From Sarcocystis neurona (taxonomy: Eukaryota > Apicomplexa > Conoidasida > Eucoccidiorida > Sarcocystidae), in the NCBI GenBank assembly GCA_000727475.1, contig KL647315.1, forward strand, positions 980,051-1,044,050: a stretch of 64,000 nucleotides of DNA, in the 5' to 3' direction. Positions 23,888-36,812 of this stretch are shown piece by piece (position 1 is the stretch's first letter; each line of letters begins with the position of its first letter). Below the pieces are notes generated by a model that was given only the letters and a program-made list of their open reading frames with translations, made no database searches and was not told where the DNA came from. The position numbers and the translations under genes were made by a program.

Positions 23888-26256
23888 GTGCGCGAGCTCT
23901 CTGCTGCTGCACTTCCACAGGCACTTGCGCCTCCCTGCTGACCTGCTGGCACTACGCGCGCAGCTATCTGCTGTTCCTACAGAGCGGCTTTGAGAACGAA
24001 TCATTCCGCTGTCTCCGCATTGCCTTGTCTCTCTGCACGTGCGTGTGTGTGTGTCTCTCCCTCTCTTTCTACATATTATACGCGTATGCCTATACATATA
24101 TGTCTCTGCAGCAGAGGAGGAGCATGTGTCCTCTGCACGCAGGAGGACAGTCTTGACCGTCTCTTCGCATCTTGGCGAGAGCGCAGCAGAGCAGGCAGCG
24201 AGACAGACTGTCGCACTTCTAACTTCAGACAGCAGCAGGACAACTCAACAGCTGCGCTGGGACGGTGCTGGAGGCGACAATAGCTGTAGGCGTGTGGACC
24301 GCCACCTACGTGACCAGCGCGGGCGACGCCCATGCGGGAAGACTGCGCGTCTGTTGCCCTCTGCCCCTCTGTCTCTCTCTTGCTGTGCGGCTGTCCATCT
24401 TTCCGTCTCCTCGTGTCTCTCTGTCTCCCTTCCTGGCCACCTGTCGCCCCACATTTCTCTCTCTCTGTCTCCCTCGCCCTGTCTCGTCTCCCTCTTTCTG
24501 TGCGTCTGCTGCTGTCTCGCCCTCTTTTTCTCCCCTCCTTTGTGTCTCCCTTGCTTGTGCATCTGTCGCTCGCCTTCTCGCTCTGTGTGTGTCTTTCGCC
24601 TTCTCTGTCTCTTCAGCTGCCTCTGTCGCTCTCTTTTCCCCCATTTGCTGCTTGTCTTTCTCTCTCTGTGTCTCTCCAGTGCGTTATCCTGTCCGCATGC
24701 AAAACAGACAACCTGCAACAAAGATTCGCACACTGCTGAACTCGGCGAACGCCGGACGAGTTTTACTGCGTGTGACCTTATCGCTTCAGAAGTATTCGCC
24801 AGAGGGATGTTATAAATCGGTTCTCCCACACACACACACACACACTCTTTCAAGTAGACTGTCTATCCCTGCGTGATAGAAATGTCGCAGAGAGAAAGAC
24901 AGGGAAGAAGAACTATTTCCCGTCGTCTAATCTCGGGGGCTTTTCGTGACTCAGGCATCACACACAGGTGTGTACGGGTGGACGTGTGTATACGTACGCA
25001 CACATACATACATGGACAGGGGCACGTGCGGCAATATCCTTATACAGGGGAAGTCTTGCAGGTGGACCCTTTTTCCAGGAGCAACAAGGCTGAGAACGCT
25101 CCGCATTCACGGCCTGCGGGGTAGCTATCTGCGCCTGCGTGTGTGCCTATTCGTTTTCATCCGCCAACGCAGAATTCTTCTTCGGGTATAGTCATACGTA
25201 CTTTTGCCCGAACACAGGCAGGTGTCTTGTCTACATGTACACACCCACCTACTCAGAAACTTACCTCGGCATGTGTGTCTATCTGCGGTCTATCTCCGTA
25301 CGCCGCGGACGCGGAGGTGCTGCAAGTTACTTTCCTGTAGAAGAATACTAAGATCCCCACACCCCCCTACCCCGGCTAATTCCTTCGAAAGTCACCGGCT
25401 GCTGGTGCTGTGGAGCGCGTGTCGGCATGCGGTTGTCTGGGCGGCAAATCCCGGGCAAGTTCTCTGTGTATGTGTGTGTCAGCGAGACACTGCTGCTTTG
25501 TGTGAAACTGCCTGTAGTGGAAAAAGGCCGCGGGACAAGTTCAAGAGGAAAAGCAAAAAGAGGTCGAAGAAAAGCGAGCCGAAGCAGCGGGCGTCTACAG
25601 AGTCTTCCGCGTAGCCGTAAGTCTCGAAGTGACCCGCTTTTTCTCTCCGTCTCTCCCTTTCGGTCTGTGTCTCGCTAGCCCTCGCTGCCCACCCGTTTGG
25701 CGAGAGAAAAAGAGAAGAAGAAGTTCGTGAGGCGCCGGCCAAACCAACGTCCACGTACGCAGCAACTAGCTCCGCCGACGGCGCTTCTCCGTCCTTCTCT
25801 TTGCCATCCCTCAGAAGCTTGGTCTCTCCACACAAGTGACAGGAGCTCCATACTACTTCTTTCTAGAGAGGCGTGTCTACATACACACCTAGGCAACTGC
25901 ATGCACGTCTAAGCGTTTACATGAGTCGTACACAAAGCGATCCACGTGTACGTACAAGTATATACATACGTGTGTGTGTGTGTTCGTGTACATGTGGGGG
26001 ACAGAGTACAATAGAAGAAGAATGCGAGGTGGAGGAAGAGCCGCATGAAGTCGCAGAGAGAAACAACTTCTCGTAGTAAAAGGGAAATCTTGCTTCTTCC
26101 AGGGTTCCCCGCTTCTGCGGTGCTTGCACACTTGTAGACACGTCCATCCACACAAACGTAGACACAGCCGTATGTGCGTCTGTGATGTGCGGAGAGAAGA
26201 CATCAAGGCCGTTGTCCTCGGGCCGGTGCTCCTGCGCTGCGTCTGCGGATTTTTAG
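23888..26256 (+). other. Intron region with several weak exon candidates
   Basis: Candidates: 24229-24348 (after CTAACTTCAG; VLEATIAVGVWTATYV; donors GTGACC at 24310 or GTCTGT at 24349), 24680-24819 (after CTCTCCAG; RVLLRVTLSLQKY) and 25062-25185 (after TTGCAG; SYLRLRVCLFVFI, before GTATAG). Only the first starts in phase 0. Pyrimidine-rich TCTC sequence spans 24340-24675. Confidence 0.4.
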
Positions 26257-26496
26257 GTGAGCAAGCCGCCGGAGTGGAGAGCGGTGCTGCAGGAGTGGCT
26301 GCGGTCGCTGTACGACTTGCAGCTGCTGAAAGACTCGCCGTTGGTTCTCAAAATTAAGCGAGAGAGAGAGAAAGATATTCGCTGCAATGTCGCGTCCTTC
26401 GGACAGCTGCTGCAGGCCCTCGACGACCCGCAGCTGCTGGCGCGACTCTGCCCCGGGCTCACCCAGATCACCACGCCTTTCGTTTTCGAGGCTGAG
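26257..26496 (+). CDS. Giant gene, module exon (80 codons)
   Basis: Acceptor TTTTTAG ends at 26256 and donor GTACGC starts at 26497; phase 0-0. The product: PPEWRAVLQEWLRSLYDLQLL, SPLVLKIKREREKDIR, SFGQLLQALDDPQLLARL, ITTPFVFEAE. The SFGQLLQAL helix matches the module helix; the N-terminal helix is longer than usual. Confidence 0.87.
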
Positions 26497-28922
26497 GTAC
26501 GCCAAGCCGTCGCGAAACAGCAGAGACGACAGTTAGATTACTTGCTACTGCTGCTGGGGGGGAACGCGAGATTTGTGGCAGTCGTCCTAGGGGGGGATCT
26601 GCAACAAGAGCAGCAAAGATCTGGTGATCTTCTTTGTTCTGTTTCTTTCTTCCCCCCTGCTGCCACCCGTGCCAGCACACATCTGTACGTATTGGGCCGG
26701 CCCACTGCGGTGTTGCTGCCGCCGCTGCTGCTGCAGAGACTCCTCAGGGGGGGTATCTTGCGCTGGTACGACCTCGTGAGGACGTTCCCACGTCTGTCTC
26801 TACAGAAGAAGAAAAGGGGACGCAGCAGCAGGAGTCGATTCTCCACGCCCGCGGCCACACAGAGCCTCAAACACTTACGTGAATACGCACTTGTCGCGCC
26901 TTCTAAGAGCTGCTGCTGCTGTCCTCCTTCTTCCTTGTTGTTGATGCGATGGGTACTGTGGAAGTGTTCTGCCGGGCAACCTCTTCTGCACCCGCTGCAG
27001 CGACAGCTGCTGTCTCCTGCAAGCCCTGCCCGAGCGCCCGCGTCGGCGGCTGCGAGGGGGGGCGCCACTGCGGGAAGAGGTGTGGGCAGAAATGGAGACG
27101 GGCCGGGGGCTCCGGAGGCGACGGTTCAAGTGCCGAGCTGCTGCTGCAAAGAGCGACGCGCGTGTCTTTATATATATGAGTGTGTTGACACTTAGAAGGA
27201 CAGCTTGCTGCTGCAGAGATATAGAGTCCAGAGGGAGCATGCACGTGGCCTCGTTTTGCAGTAAACATATGTGTGTACATATATGGCTAGATAGGCAGGG
27301 ACACGCCCAGACGTGTGTACGTATACGCAAGTACACAAACAAACACAAATGCGAGTAACATATACATACACATACATACACACACATATCCGCACGTACA
27401 TGTACGTAGGTGTGCGCGTATATATGGCCTTCCACACGTTGATGTACAAATACGTAGACGTATACATACAAACATGTACGTACAGGGCTGTCAGCGTTCC
27501 ACACAGATATTTTCGCTCTTAAAGAAGCGGCTCCTTCGCTGCGAAGCAGAAAGAGTGACCGAAGGCTGCTGGGGACCACCTTCGGGTGGGGCAGCCAGGT
27601 TTTGCAGAGACAAAACAGCTCCTGCGTCCCTGTAAAAATGTATGTATTAATGTGTAGAGGAAGCACGCGGTGCACAGGCCGGGATGAAGTATTGCGTATA
27701 CACTTGCAAATAAAACAGCAGAAAAGTGCGAAGGGAGGGGGTGTCCCTCTCTCGGCGGCCGGTGGAGAGAGTGGGAGAGCATCTGCAGCAGGAAGGATGA
27801 GAAGGCTCCGAAAGTTGTGCTTCTCCCCGTAAAATATTTGTGTCCACTTCCCTGCGCGGGCGTCTTGCCCTGATGAAATGAAAGCGTCGAAATAGAGAAA
27901 CACCGGGCAAGCACTTCTGCCTCTATAATATGCCGACACACACATACACACACACACACACGTGTATGTACACCGGAGTGGGTGAGCCAGAAACACTTCC
28001 GTCCGCACGTGTACATTAACTTCAAGACGACGCGGAAGTAGGGAACTTTGCAGAGCCTTCTTCTCGGTTGGGTCCTTCTTACAGAACAGTCTCTTTCTGC
28101 TTTCCTGTCCCTTTCTCAATCTGTACGTATATGTATATGCATATAAAGAGAGATTGATAGACACAGCTAGATAGGTGGGGGGCGTGCGCCGACTCCTATT
28201 CACTCGCATTGTTGGGATACGTGACTCTCTTTCTCCTTTCCCTTTCCTTTCTGTATGTATGAATGGACGTATGTATGTATGTAATGTATGTGCGTATGTA
28301 AGTACGTATGTATGTATGTATGTGTATATCTATTTATATATGTATGCTGACAGTATCGTATGCAGGTTGCGGATTACGTGGTCGCCAGGAAATCTGTGTG
28401 TGTAAGTGCATTCTTTCTTTCGGCCTATACCGCTTTCCCTGTGAAGGAATATATATATATACATATATAGATATATATATTCTCTCTATATATTTGCAAA
28501 GTCACAGACACGTGTATATGTATATAGGTATGTTGCTTTCTGAATATTTGCATAGCCACATATACTTATATGTATATATATACATTACTCTGTGTAGCTG
28601 TCTCGGACGCCTGTGTGTGTCAATCGAGTACTTGTGCGTGGGGTAGCCTTCGACTCCTTCTCCGGCCCTTCGTCATGTTTTGTGTCTCCGTACTTTCATC
28701 TGCCCCTTCCACCCTGCGCCCTTCCGGGCCATCCCTTCGTCCCGTTGTAATTCTTCCTGCCGTTCCTCCGACCGTTTTGCTTGTTCTTCTTGCTGCTGCT
28801 GCTGCTTCTTTCGCCGGGGCGGCTGCTGCTTCTGCTCCTTCCGGCCCCCCAGCCTTTCCCTGCGTTCACTACCAGCCAGTTGCTCCTCTCGCAAGTGCTG
28901 CTGCTTCCTGCTGTTCCTGCAG
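26497..28922 (+). other. Intron
   Basis: GC-rich and CAG/CTG-mixed near 26520-27130, TA/TG-rich at 27260-27480, TGTA repeats at 28255-28330, CTG/CTT-rich at 28740-28920. Long antisense frames over 26875-28209 are compositional. No exon accepted. Confidence 0.55.
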
Positions 28923-29243
28923 ATCCGCGGGCCAGCATCTCGTTTTTTCAAACTTTACAACCGCGCGCCGTCGGCAAAGGAGAGAGAGAGAAATCCCCGG
29001 CTGCTGCGACTGTTGAAGACCCGCCTGCTGACCGTTCCCGAGGACGGGAGAATGACGCTCGAGTATGCCAAGCAGAAGCGCCCGCTGTCCACGGAGGAAC
29101 TGAAGAAGTTGAAGCAGCTGCTGCAGGAGGCCAAGCCCGAAGAAGACGTTGACACGATCATCACGCGCATTCTGCAACTGCTGGGCTTCCCTGACGTGCA
29201 AATCGCTAAACCGGGGAGGCTTCGGTTTATTCTGTCTGAACAG
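28923..29243 (+). CDS. Giant gene, module exon (107 codons)
   Basis: Acceptor TTCCTGCAG ends at 28922 and donor GTGGGG starts at 29244; phase 0-0. The product is basic and helix-rich: FFKLYNRAPSAKERER, LLRLLKTRLLTVPEDG, LSTEELKKLKQLLQEA, DTIITRILQLLGFPDVQ, RLRFILSEQ. The helix LSTEELKKLKQLL is a longer version of the family helix. Confidence 0.87.
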
Positions 29244-31030
29244 GTGGGGCCTCTTGCCCCATATTCTCCCGCGCGTGTTAATCAAAGAAATCACGTATAC
29301 AGACGCGGCAATATATGCCTCATGTGTGCATGCAAATGTTTTTCTGCGCATACGTGTGGCAACGTCAGAAGGAATGTAGGAACGCGGATACACTCGTAAA
29401 TATGAACGAATACCTCAGTGTGGTGCTGGGTGTAAATGAAGGTAGATCAAGAGGAAACCGTATACACAAATGAAAACTTTCTTATACATCTGTACACATC
29501 TTTGTGCGTGTAAATATGGATAGAAGTGTATATATATACATAGCGAGAAGGTAGAAACAGGATAGTATCTGTATGAGCAGATATATATATATGTATATGT
29601 GAAAATGAATGTACATATATATACGGTAGTTGACTACATTTTTCTGTAGATGCATACAGATCCACACAGATATATACATACGTATAGCGATAAGTAGAGA
29701 GACACATATGTACTGATGTATTTAGACAGAGAGGTCCTCTTTGACCACATCTATATGAGTAGACATACATACAAACTTATACATACGTGCATTTATAGAG
29801 ATTGATGGGTGTATTTCAGTAGGTCTGTCCATATCCCGTCAGAAATATACGTGTGTACAAGCGGAAGTAGAGAGTCACATATATAGAGATGTACTTGAAG
29901 AGAGACAAAGAGACAGACGCAGCTGCCCATATGAGTAGACACATTAATATATGTGTGTACGCATACAGAGTAACGTTTCGAGGGATGTGTTTGTAGAGAG
30001 AAAAAGAGAGAGGCGCGCCTGCCTAGAATATGAGGAGACACATATATGTATATGTGTAGGCACATTTATATAGATGTATAAATATTTACACAGATCGATT
30101 AGGACCACTGACTGTACAAAGACTCATAGGTAAACTTGAATATATACGTACTTCTAGTGTTATGTACGTAGGTACATATCAAATTGCAGACATAGACGCA
30201 AGTAACATAAGTGGAAACAAAAGAAAAGGTGTCGGGGTATTCCTACGAAGATAGAGCGGTGTCTGCATGCATACGTATATATATATAGGTATGTGTATAT
30301 ACACAAATATATATATATATATATATATGCTTGAGTGTGTGTAGATGGCATACAAGGGGAACGCGACAAATTATTGGGGTATAGAGGAAGTGTGTGCGGC
30401 TGCTCGGCTCGGGCACCATGCCTTCGTGTAGACGGAGAAGCATTCCTGCCTCTCAAAGTAGAGGAAAAACGCATGCAGGAGGCAACAGAGAGACAGAGAC
30501 AGAGCGAATGAGAAAAACAGCGCGCAGGAAGTCTGAGTTTGCGTGGAGAGACTCGGGGGTCCCGCTGACACACGCATATACCGGTGCATGCGTCTGCAGT
30601 AGACACACGTGTCTATACACGGAAACGTGCGTCCACATACTTGCAGGAACATAAATTTTCGTACTATCAAGATGACTGTATTAGAGGGTGCTCTACACAA
30701 ATATACACAGAAATATACATATATATAGAGAGAGAGAAAGGGCGATGTAGGAAGATAATGTCTGAAGAGGGTGCTGCCATGTGTATATATATATATATAT
30801 ATGCGCACGGATGTGGAAGTCGGTACGAGGTGTCTAGGTGTACGTTGGGAGAGCGACCTTCATCCAGCCTGGTGCTTTATATATATCGCGTCTATTTATA
30901 ATATAGGTATATATATCTGTAAATTGGAAGGCAACCCAGTAGTTGTATATACGTGATACGCAACTTTATATATATATATATGTATGTGTTTGTGGGCCTC
31001 ATGATTCACCTGAGTTTACGCACGCAACTA

Positions 31031-31071
<41 letters not shown>

Positions 31072-31683
31072 GGTAGCATGGTACCTGTAGCCAATGGAAT
31101 AAATATATTTATATATACATATAAATATATATGCAATATATTATGCGTACACATAGGAGCACTATAGTATATGTATATAACCTGCGTGATAGTATCCGTG
31201 TGTACACGGCATTGGTATATATGTGTCATTGTGGGGGCCTTCCCAATCAGATATATATATATATATATATGGATTTATATACATAAGCAATGTAATACAT
31301 ACATATGTATATATATATATATATCTATATATATATATATATAGATATTCGTATATATATATATATATCTCCATATATATATATATCCATATAGATACAT
31401 TCGTATATCTATATATATATATCCATATATATATGTTCATATATCTATCTATCTATATATATATATGTATATATATATCCATGTAGATATATTCATATAT
31501 CTATGTATATATATAAATGTGAGCGCACTATTATTTTTGTGTACGTAGAGGCACTCTAGTATACGTGTGTACATGTGTATATGTACATATGTGCGGAGAA
31601 AGGAACGCCGCGGCTGCGGCTGTCCCGCTGTGTTGCTGCTGATTGTTGTGACACTGAGGTGCGCGTGTGCGTACTTTTTGCAG
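29244..31683 (+). other. Intron, strongly TA-rich in its 3' half
   Basis: TG/TA microsatellites start near 29440. No exon accepted; short alternating hydrophobic frames near 29290-29390 are probably compositional. Confidence 0.6.
30900..31525. repeat. TA-rich microsatellite island
   Basis: More than 600 bp made largely of TATATA runs broken by ATATCCATAT, ATATCTATAT and GTAT steps, including near-perfect palindromes at 31300-31350 and 31370-31450. Such sequence can extrude as cruciforms and is hard to assemble, so its length here may be unreliable. Confidence 0.8.
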
Positions 31684-32034
31684 CCGACGACTGAGGAGCA
31701 GAAGCTTGTGAAGGAAGGCATGCTGCTGGTGGAGATGGAGGATCTGCAGGGGGGCAACCGACCGCTGATGGCCCCGTTGACGGTCGCAGCGGATAAGGCG
31801 CTCGGGCTTGAGGCGCCGGCCCAGCTGTACAAAGTCTACGTCTCTGTGTTCGCCCGCGACCTACAGCGGCTCAACGTTGCCTGCGGCGTGAAGTCGGGGA
31901 AGGAAGTGAAGGTGACGACGTGGGGAGAGATTTGCTCCTGGTGCAGTTATAACCTCGCGGAGCTGCCGCGCCTCGGCAGGCCCCTGGTCATCTTCAAGCT
32001 GGTGTCCAAAAGCAAAACCCAGCCCTACGAGGGG
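31684..32034 (+). CDS. Giant gene, module exon (117 codons)
   Basis: Acceptor TTTTTGCAG ends at 31683 and donor GTGAGC starts at 32035; phase 0-0. The product: EEQKLVKEGMLLVEME, APLTVAADKALGLEA, LYKVYVSVFARDLQRL, EVKVTTWGEICSWC, RPLVIFKLVSKSK. LYKVYVSVF resembles LYKVFLEIP in the next exon, supporting internal duplication. Confidence 0.9.
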
Positions 32035-33153
32035 GTGAGCAAAAGAGCGAGCAATGTCTGCAGGACGCAAAAGAGCAGCAGCAGGAGCAGCACCGGGCGC
32101 GGCAGCAGCGGTGAAGAGGCACACAAGCGAAGGGGAAGAGAGGAGACGCGAAGAGAAGGCAGACCAGAAAGCCAAAGGAGAACGGGCGGGGATGCAAAGG
32201 GAATAGGTTCAACAGAGACAAAGCGAACAGAAGCACAGAAAGGATGGCAGAAGCAGGGGGAAATTAAGGCAAAAGCGACAGCGAGAGAAAGATAGAAAAG
32301 AAGACAGAGGCAGAGAATTGAACGGCAACTATTAGACGTGCAACGTTCCTGCATCCGCTCTGCTGCTTCCGCTGCTGAAGGAGAAGAAGACGCTCAGCCC
32401 TGCCGCACGTCCCTCACGTAGACCGGCCGCTGGTGGCTGCTGTCTTTTTTTCTCTGTGTGTGTATCTCTGTCTGGCGCTGCGTCTCTTACCGCTGGCCAG
32501 GAGCTGCCTCCTTCGCTGCCGCGTCTCCACTGCAGAGAAATTGCTGCTGTTGGGGTGTTCTTCAAGCAAAGAGGCCTCTGCCCTCTCGCTTGTCAAAATT
32601 TACTTTCTTTGTGTGTGTGTCTGTGTTGGGGTGTTGGTGTACGGCGCACGTGCACGTTTTGTACGAGGGGACACAGTGAGTAGATAAATCTCGTTTCTCA
32701 TTTAACAGAGAAGTCCACATCTCCACCAAAGTTCGGGCAGCTCCGCTTGCAGGTCTGAGCTGCTGCGACCTCGGTGCTGCGGCACTGGCAGACATGAACA
32801 AAACTGCGTGTAGACGTAACTGTCTCTCTTTCGGCCCAGGCTCTGCTGCGGCCGTCTTTGTCCTCAGTCCTGCCCCACTTTCCGTCTTTTTCTGACAAAA
32901 GGCTGCTTCTTCCTCTCCTTCCCGAGACTGAGCTGGCCTGCGCATGTGTCTTCTCTGCGCTGCGCTTTCTCGTCCGCCTCTTCCTCCTCTGCTACTCGTG
33001 CCGCCTTTCGGCGCTGCCGCTTTTTTGATGATGTGCTGCTGCAAGTTTCGTTCCTGCTGCTGCTGTTGTTACTACTGCCTCTGCTGCTGCTGCTGTTGTA
33101 GCCACTACGGATGCTGCGGGTTTTCTGCTGCTTGTGCTGCTGCTGCTCCGCAG
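32035..33153 (+). other. Intron, purine-rich 5' third and pyrimidine-rich 3' two-thirds
   Basis: 32040-32330 is GA/AGA-rich; 32430-33150 is CT/CTG-rich. No exon seen. A good example of the intron asymmetry in the findings. Confidence 0.65.
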
Positions 33154-33765
33154 AGCCAACCGGTGACGGTGACGCTGGACGGGAGGCCGTTGGTGTACGA
33201 CATTCTGCGACCGGGCAGCGCCCCAGGCGAGACGGGAGTGCCTCTGCCTGTCTTCCAAAATATGATTCAGCGACCGGGTCCCGGCGAGTTGGGTCCCATG
33301 TGGCAGGAGCGGTCACCGCCGACAGCAGCAGAGAAGCCAGGGCTGCAGCAGCGACTGCACTATATTCAGCCAGAGCCGCGGGGATGGGACAAGTTCTACC
33401 GCCTGCCGACGGAGACCGCCCCGCCACCGAAGAGCGTGGCCAGTCTGAATCTCTTCCACACCGACACCGAGGCCGCGGAGACGGGGAAGGCGTACGAGGC
33501 GCCGCTGCGCTGGGGGTTCAACTTCCCCGCGTACAGCCAAGTCCACACGTTCCGCCCGCTCTTCGAGAAACTTCTTGTCTCCGTCCCCCCCGCTGAAAGG
33601 AAGCTCTACAAAGTGTTCCTCGAAATTCCTAAAGGAAATGGCCGCATGTATGAGTGCGCAGATATCGACCTCAACCACTTCGTCGATATGACACCGCAGC
33701 AAATTGCCGAGGCATGCGGCTTCGATGCAGCCCTCCTTGGCGCACCTTTCGGCGTGTACCTGATG
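33154..33765 (+). CDS. Giant gene, double-length exon (204 codons)
   Basis: Acceptor CTCCGCAG ends at 33153 and donor GTAAGA starts at 33766; phase 0-0. The first half has SQPVTVTLDGRPLVYDIL with a DG turn, then Pro/Gly-rich loops. The second half has WGFNFPAYSQVHTF, LYKVFLEIPKGNG with a turn, FVDMTPQQIAEACGF and APFGVYLM. It looks like two modules in one exon, as if an intron had been lost. Confidence 0.9.
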
Positions 33766-34819
33766 GTAAGAGAGAAATGTGCGCGGCCGAGGCAGAGCTC
33801 CCAGCCCGCGGGGAACAAAAGAAGAAGCGCAAGGAAAGGCGCCGCGGGCAAAAAAAAGTCTCCGACAACTAGACGGAGAGACGAAACAGCAGAGTCTCCA
33901 TCGGGAAATCAGGATGAAAAAGTCAAGCATAATCAACACACGTGACTGCAACCGCTATGACTCGCATCTACACGTAGATACGCACTTACGTTGCGTAACG
34001 GCTTCTTCGTGTTCGTGCTCCCAGCCCCTCCTTGGTCTCTTATTTCTCGCCTAAGACCGGTGTGCACAAACGTATATATGTATATGTATACATATGTAGA
34101 CATACGTAAGTGATACGCTTGTTTTTGGCATATATGCACGTACAAACAAATGTGTGTACGTAAATAGAAACCGAGGTACACTGTCGCTGCAACGTGAACC
34201 CCGAGACAGGGGGACACACATCTCTCAACGTGGGTGGGCCTGCAGCACGTTTTCACACATATTGAGGAGACGTAACCCGCGTCCACACATGTATGCACAC
34301 GAGTGTTACTTGCATGTATGTGCCTCATCCGTACAGTTTATATGAGGGAAGGAGATAAAAAGGGGAAGAGAGAGACAGGTAGAGGACCGGGCAGGGGCGT
34401 ACCGGCTTGGTTATGGGATGATGGCTTTCCACCCATACAGCTACTACCAGACCATATACACACGTATTAATTCTTGCACGTCCATACATGTGTGCCTTGC
34501 AGCAAGACGTTTCCCGCTCACGACGTGTCACAAACACATACACCGGTGGCTCTCGACTGCTCTCTCTCTCTATGAAAACGCGAGCCCCTGCACGTCGGCT
34601 TCTTGCTGCTTTCCTCGCTAGTTCGAGGCAGCTGCAGCGGCGCGGGCGATCCTGCTGGTCTGCTGGCGCCGCGCTGCTGCTGGAGGAGTCATGCACGTGT
34701 TTTGCCTACAGTCGCCCTGGCCCTGGAGCCCCTGCTGCTGCTATCTTTCTTATCTGCTGCGACGCGCGCGGCGTTCATCATGTTGCTTTGCTCTTGTGCG
34801 GGTGCGTGTCTGTGTGCAG
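33766..34819 (+). other. Intron
   Basis: Purine-rich for about 160 bp after the donor, TG/TA microsatellite at 34060-34110, CTG-rich 34600-34800. No exon seen. Confidence 0.6.
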
Positions 34820-35116
34820 CGCAACAGCCCGACGTACGCAGCCGGGCAGACGGAGTTCCCCTTCGTCTTCGTCGACCGCGTGCAGGAGCCCCACCGCGGG
34901 ACGGGAAGCTGGCAACAGCAGCCCGCTGTCATTATCGGGCCGCTGCTGCGGGGCGCCTCTCCCGCAGATCTCGTTGAAATCGAGTTTTCCCCGGACGTTA
35001 TCTGCACGCTGTCGCAGCAGGAGTTGATGCAGCTCAAGACGTGGGCGGAGATTATGAGGAGATGTGGCCTCGACTTCGGCAAAGAAAGACCCGCTTCCCT
35101 TGCAATTAGACTTCTG
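34820..35116 (+). CDS. Giant gene, module exon (99 codons)
   Basis: Acceptor TGTGTGCAG ends at 34819 and donor GTAAAT starts at 35117; phase 0-0. The product: TEFPFVFVDRVQEPHRG with a turn, PAVIIGPLLRGASPADLVEIEFS, then LKTWAEIMRRCGLDFG and SLAIRLL. The helix TWAEIMRRCGL and the terminal strand are typical of the family. Confidence 0.9.
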
Positions 35117-36812
35117 GTAAATAACTGGCTGGACGCGCTGACCTCTCTTGCCTTCTCGCCGTCTTGCCCCCTCTCTTTTCTCTTTCCCATTTTGTCTCCG
35201 TCTCCCTGCAACGCTCACTTTCTCCGCACGCCTCTACCTGCCCCCTGTGTCGGCTTTCTCTTGCTCCGCTGCTTCACTTTCTTCTTTTCGTCGAACTCCT
35301 TCTGCCCCCCACCCCAGTTTTCTTTTTCTCGCATTTCTGCTACTTCCTCTCTTCTCGTAACTCAGACGCATTCTCCCTGCTTTCACACCTTCCCCCAGTT
35401 GCGTGTATGTATATATATATATATATAGATAGATAGAGAGAGAGAGGTAGGATAGACAAACATGTTGTGTGATATATATATATATATGTGTGAGAGATGT
35501 AGACACATATATGTATATGTATGACCTTGTTTCTTCTACTAGTTTCGGGCGTGATTTCATTCGCAGCCTTCCTCTCCGTTCCTTAAAAGAGAGGTGCTTT
35601 GGCCTTTCAGTTTCTTCGTTTTCCGCAGACGTACGCTTCTCAGACGGTGGCCCTTCCTTCTTCCTCTCCTTCCTCTCCCCACCTTGTCCTTTTGGACTTG
35701 CAGTAGTCTGTGTTGAAGTGCTTGGCTGCTTTTCCCATTCTCTTCATCTGACTTTCCTTCGTAGTCCCCGAAGAGATTCTCAAGGAGCCCGTCCTGCATC
35801 CCACTGCTCCTCTCCTTCACGCGTGTGAACGCAGCGCTGGTTGTTCTGCTCCTGCTCCCTTCTTTTCTCGCTTCTGCAGCTTTTCTGCTGCGTTTCTTCT
35901 TCGTCTTCTTCTCTTCTCTGCACGTTGCAATACCCCGGCTGTTGACTCTGCCTTTCCTGTCTCTTGTTCTGCTTCTGCCGTCATAGCAAGGAGTACATGC
36001 CGCACTCACACTTGCTTCTCAAGTTTCCTCTATTTCGGCAGTGCACTTTTACTTCCTTTCACTTCGAAGTCCCCTCCTTTCCGTCGTACAGACCCGCTCT
36101 ATTTCTTCCTCGTCCTTTTCCCGCAAGAGCCACTGCCGGTGGATCAGCCCCGGCGGCTCACTTTCTTGTTCCTCCTCTTGTCCCACGCCGCAAGACGTGC
36201 CTGTCCTTCCTGCCTGGCTTTTCAGCCTTGGCTCACTTTTCCCTTCCTTTTTTTTTCTTTTCTCTTCTTTTCTCGCCTTCTCCTGCTACTCAGAGAGCAA
36301 AGGGACCCTGTTGCAACTGCAGCGCTCTGCTCTCTTCCTGTTTTGTCTTCCTTTCCCTACGCAATCCGGTGCGCCTGTCTTTTCCTACTTTTCCTTTTCG
36401 TCTTGCATGAGTAACGTCACCCTCTCTTACATCTTCTTCCTTTTCTTCTTCGTTCGCAAGTCCTTCCGTCGTCGACTCCACTTCGCCTCCTCCTTTTTCG
36501 TCCAGAAGGGCACCAACTCGGTGTGTCAACTCTCCTCTTCGCCATCCTCCTCCTCTTCTTATTTTCCTCTTTGCCTCCCTACTTTCTCGTAGAATAAATA
36601 GGGAGAACTGCAGATTCTGAATTCTCCTTCTTCTGCTGTTGGGTCTACGTCTTTTTCTCTGAGTCTCGTCGAGACCCCCACCCCCTCCGGTTCGCCCCCC
36701 GCCTTCTCTGCTGCTGCAGCGTTTTTTGACTGGTGTTGTTGCGCCGCCGTCCGACTTCTGCTTCTCCTTTTGCTGTCTCCTCTGCTTGCGGCTGTGTGCT
36801 CTTGTGTCGCAG
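35117..36812 (+). other. Intron consisting mostly of polypyrimidine sequence
   Basis: Almost the whole 1.7 kb is C/T-rich on the sense strand (TCTTCC, CTTTTC), broken only by a TA run at 35410-35520. Antisense frames here are Lys/Arg/Glu-rich and compositional. No exon seen. Confidence 0.7.

Noticed and set aside
26875..28209. A 444-codon antisense frame
   Set aside because: Composition follows CTG, TG and TA simple sequence; no domain and no start context.
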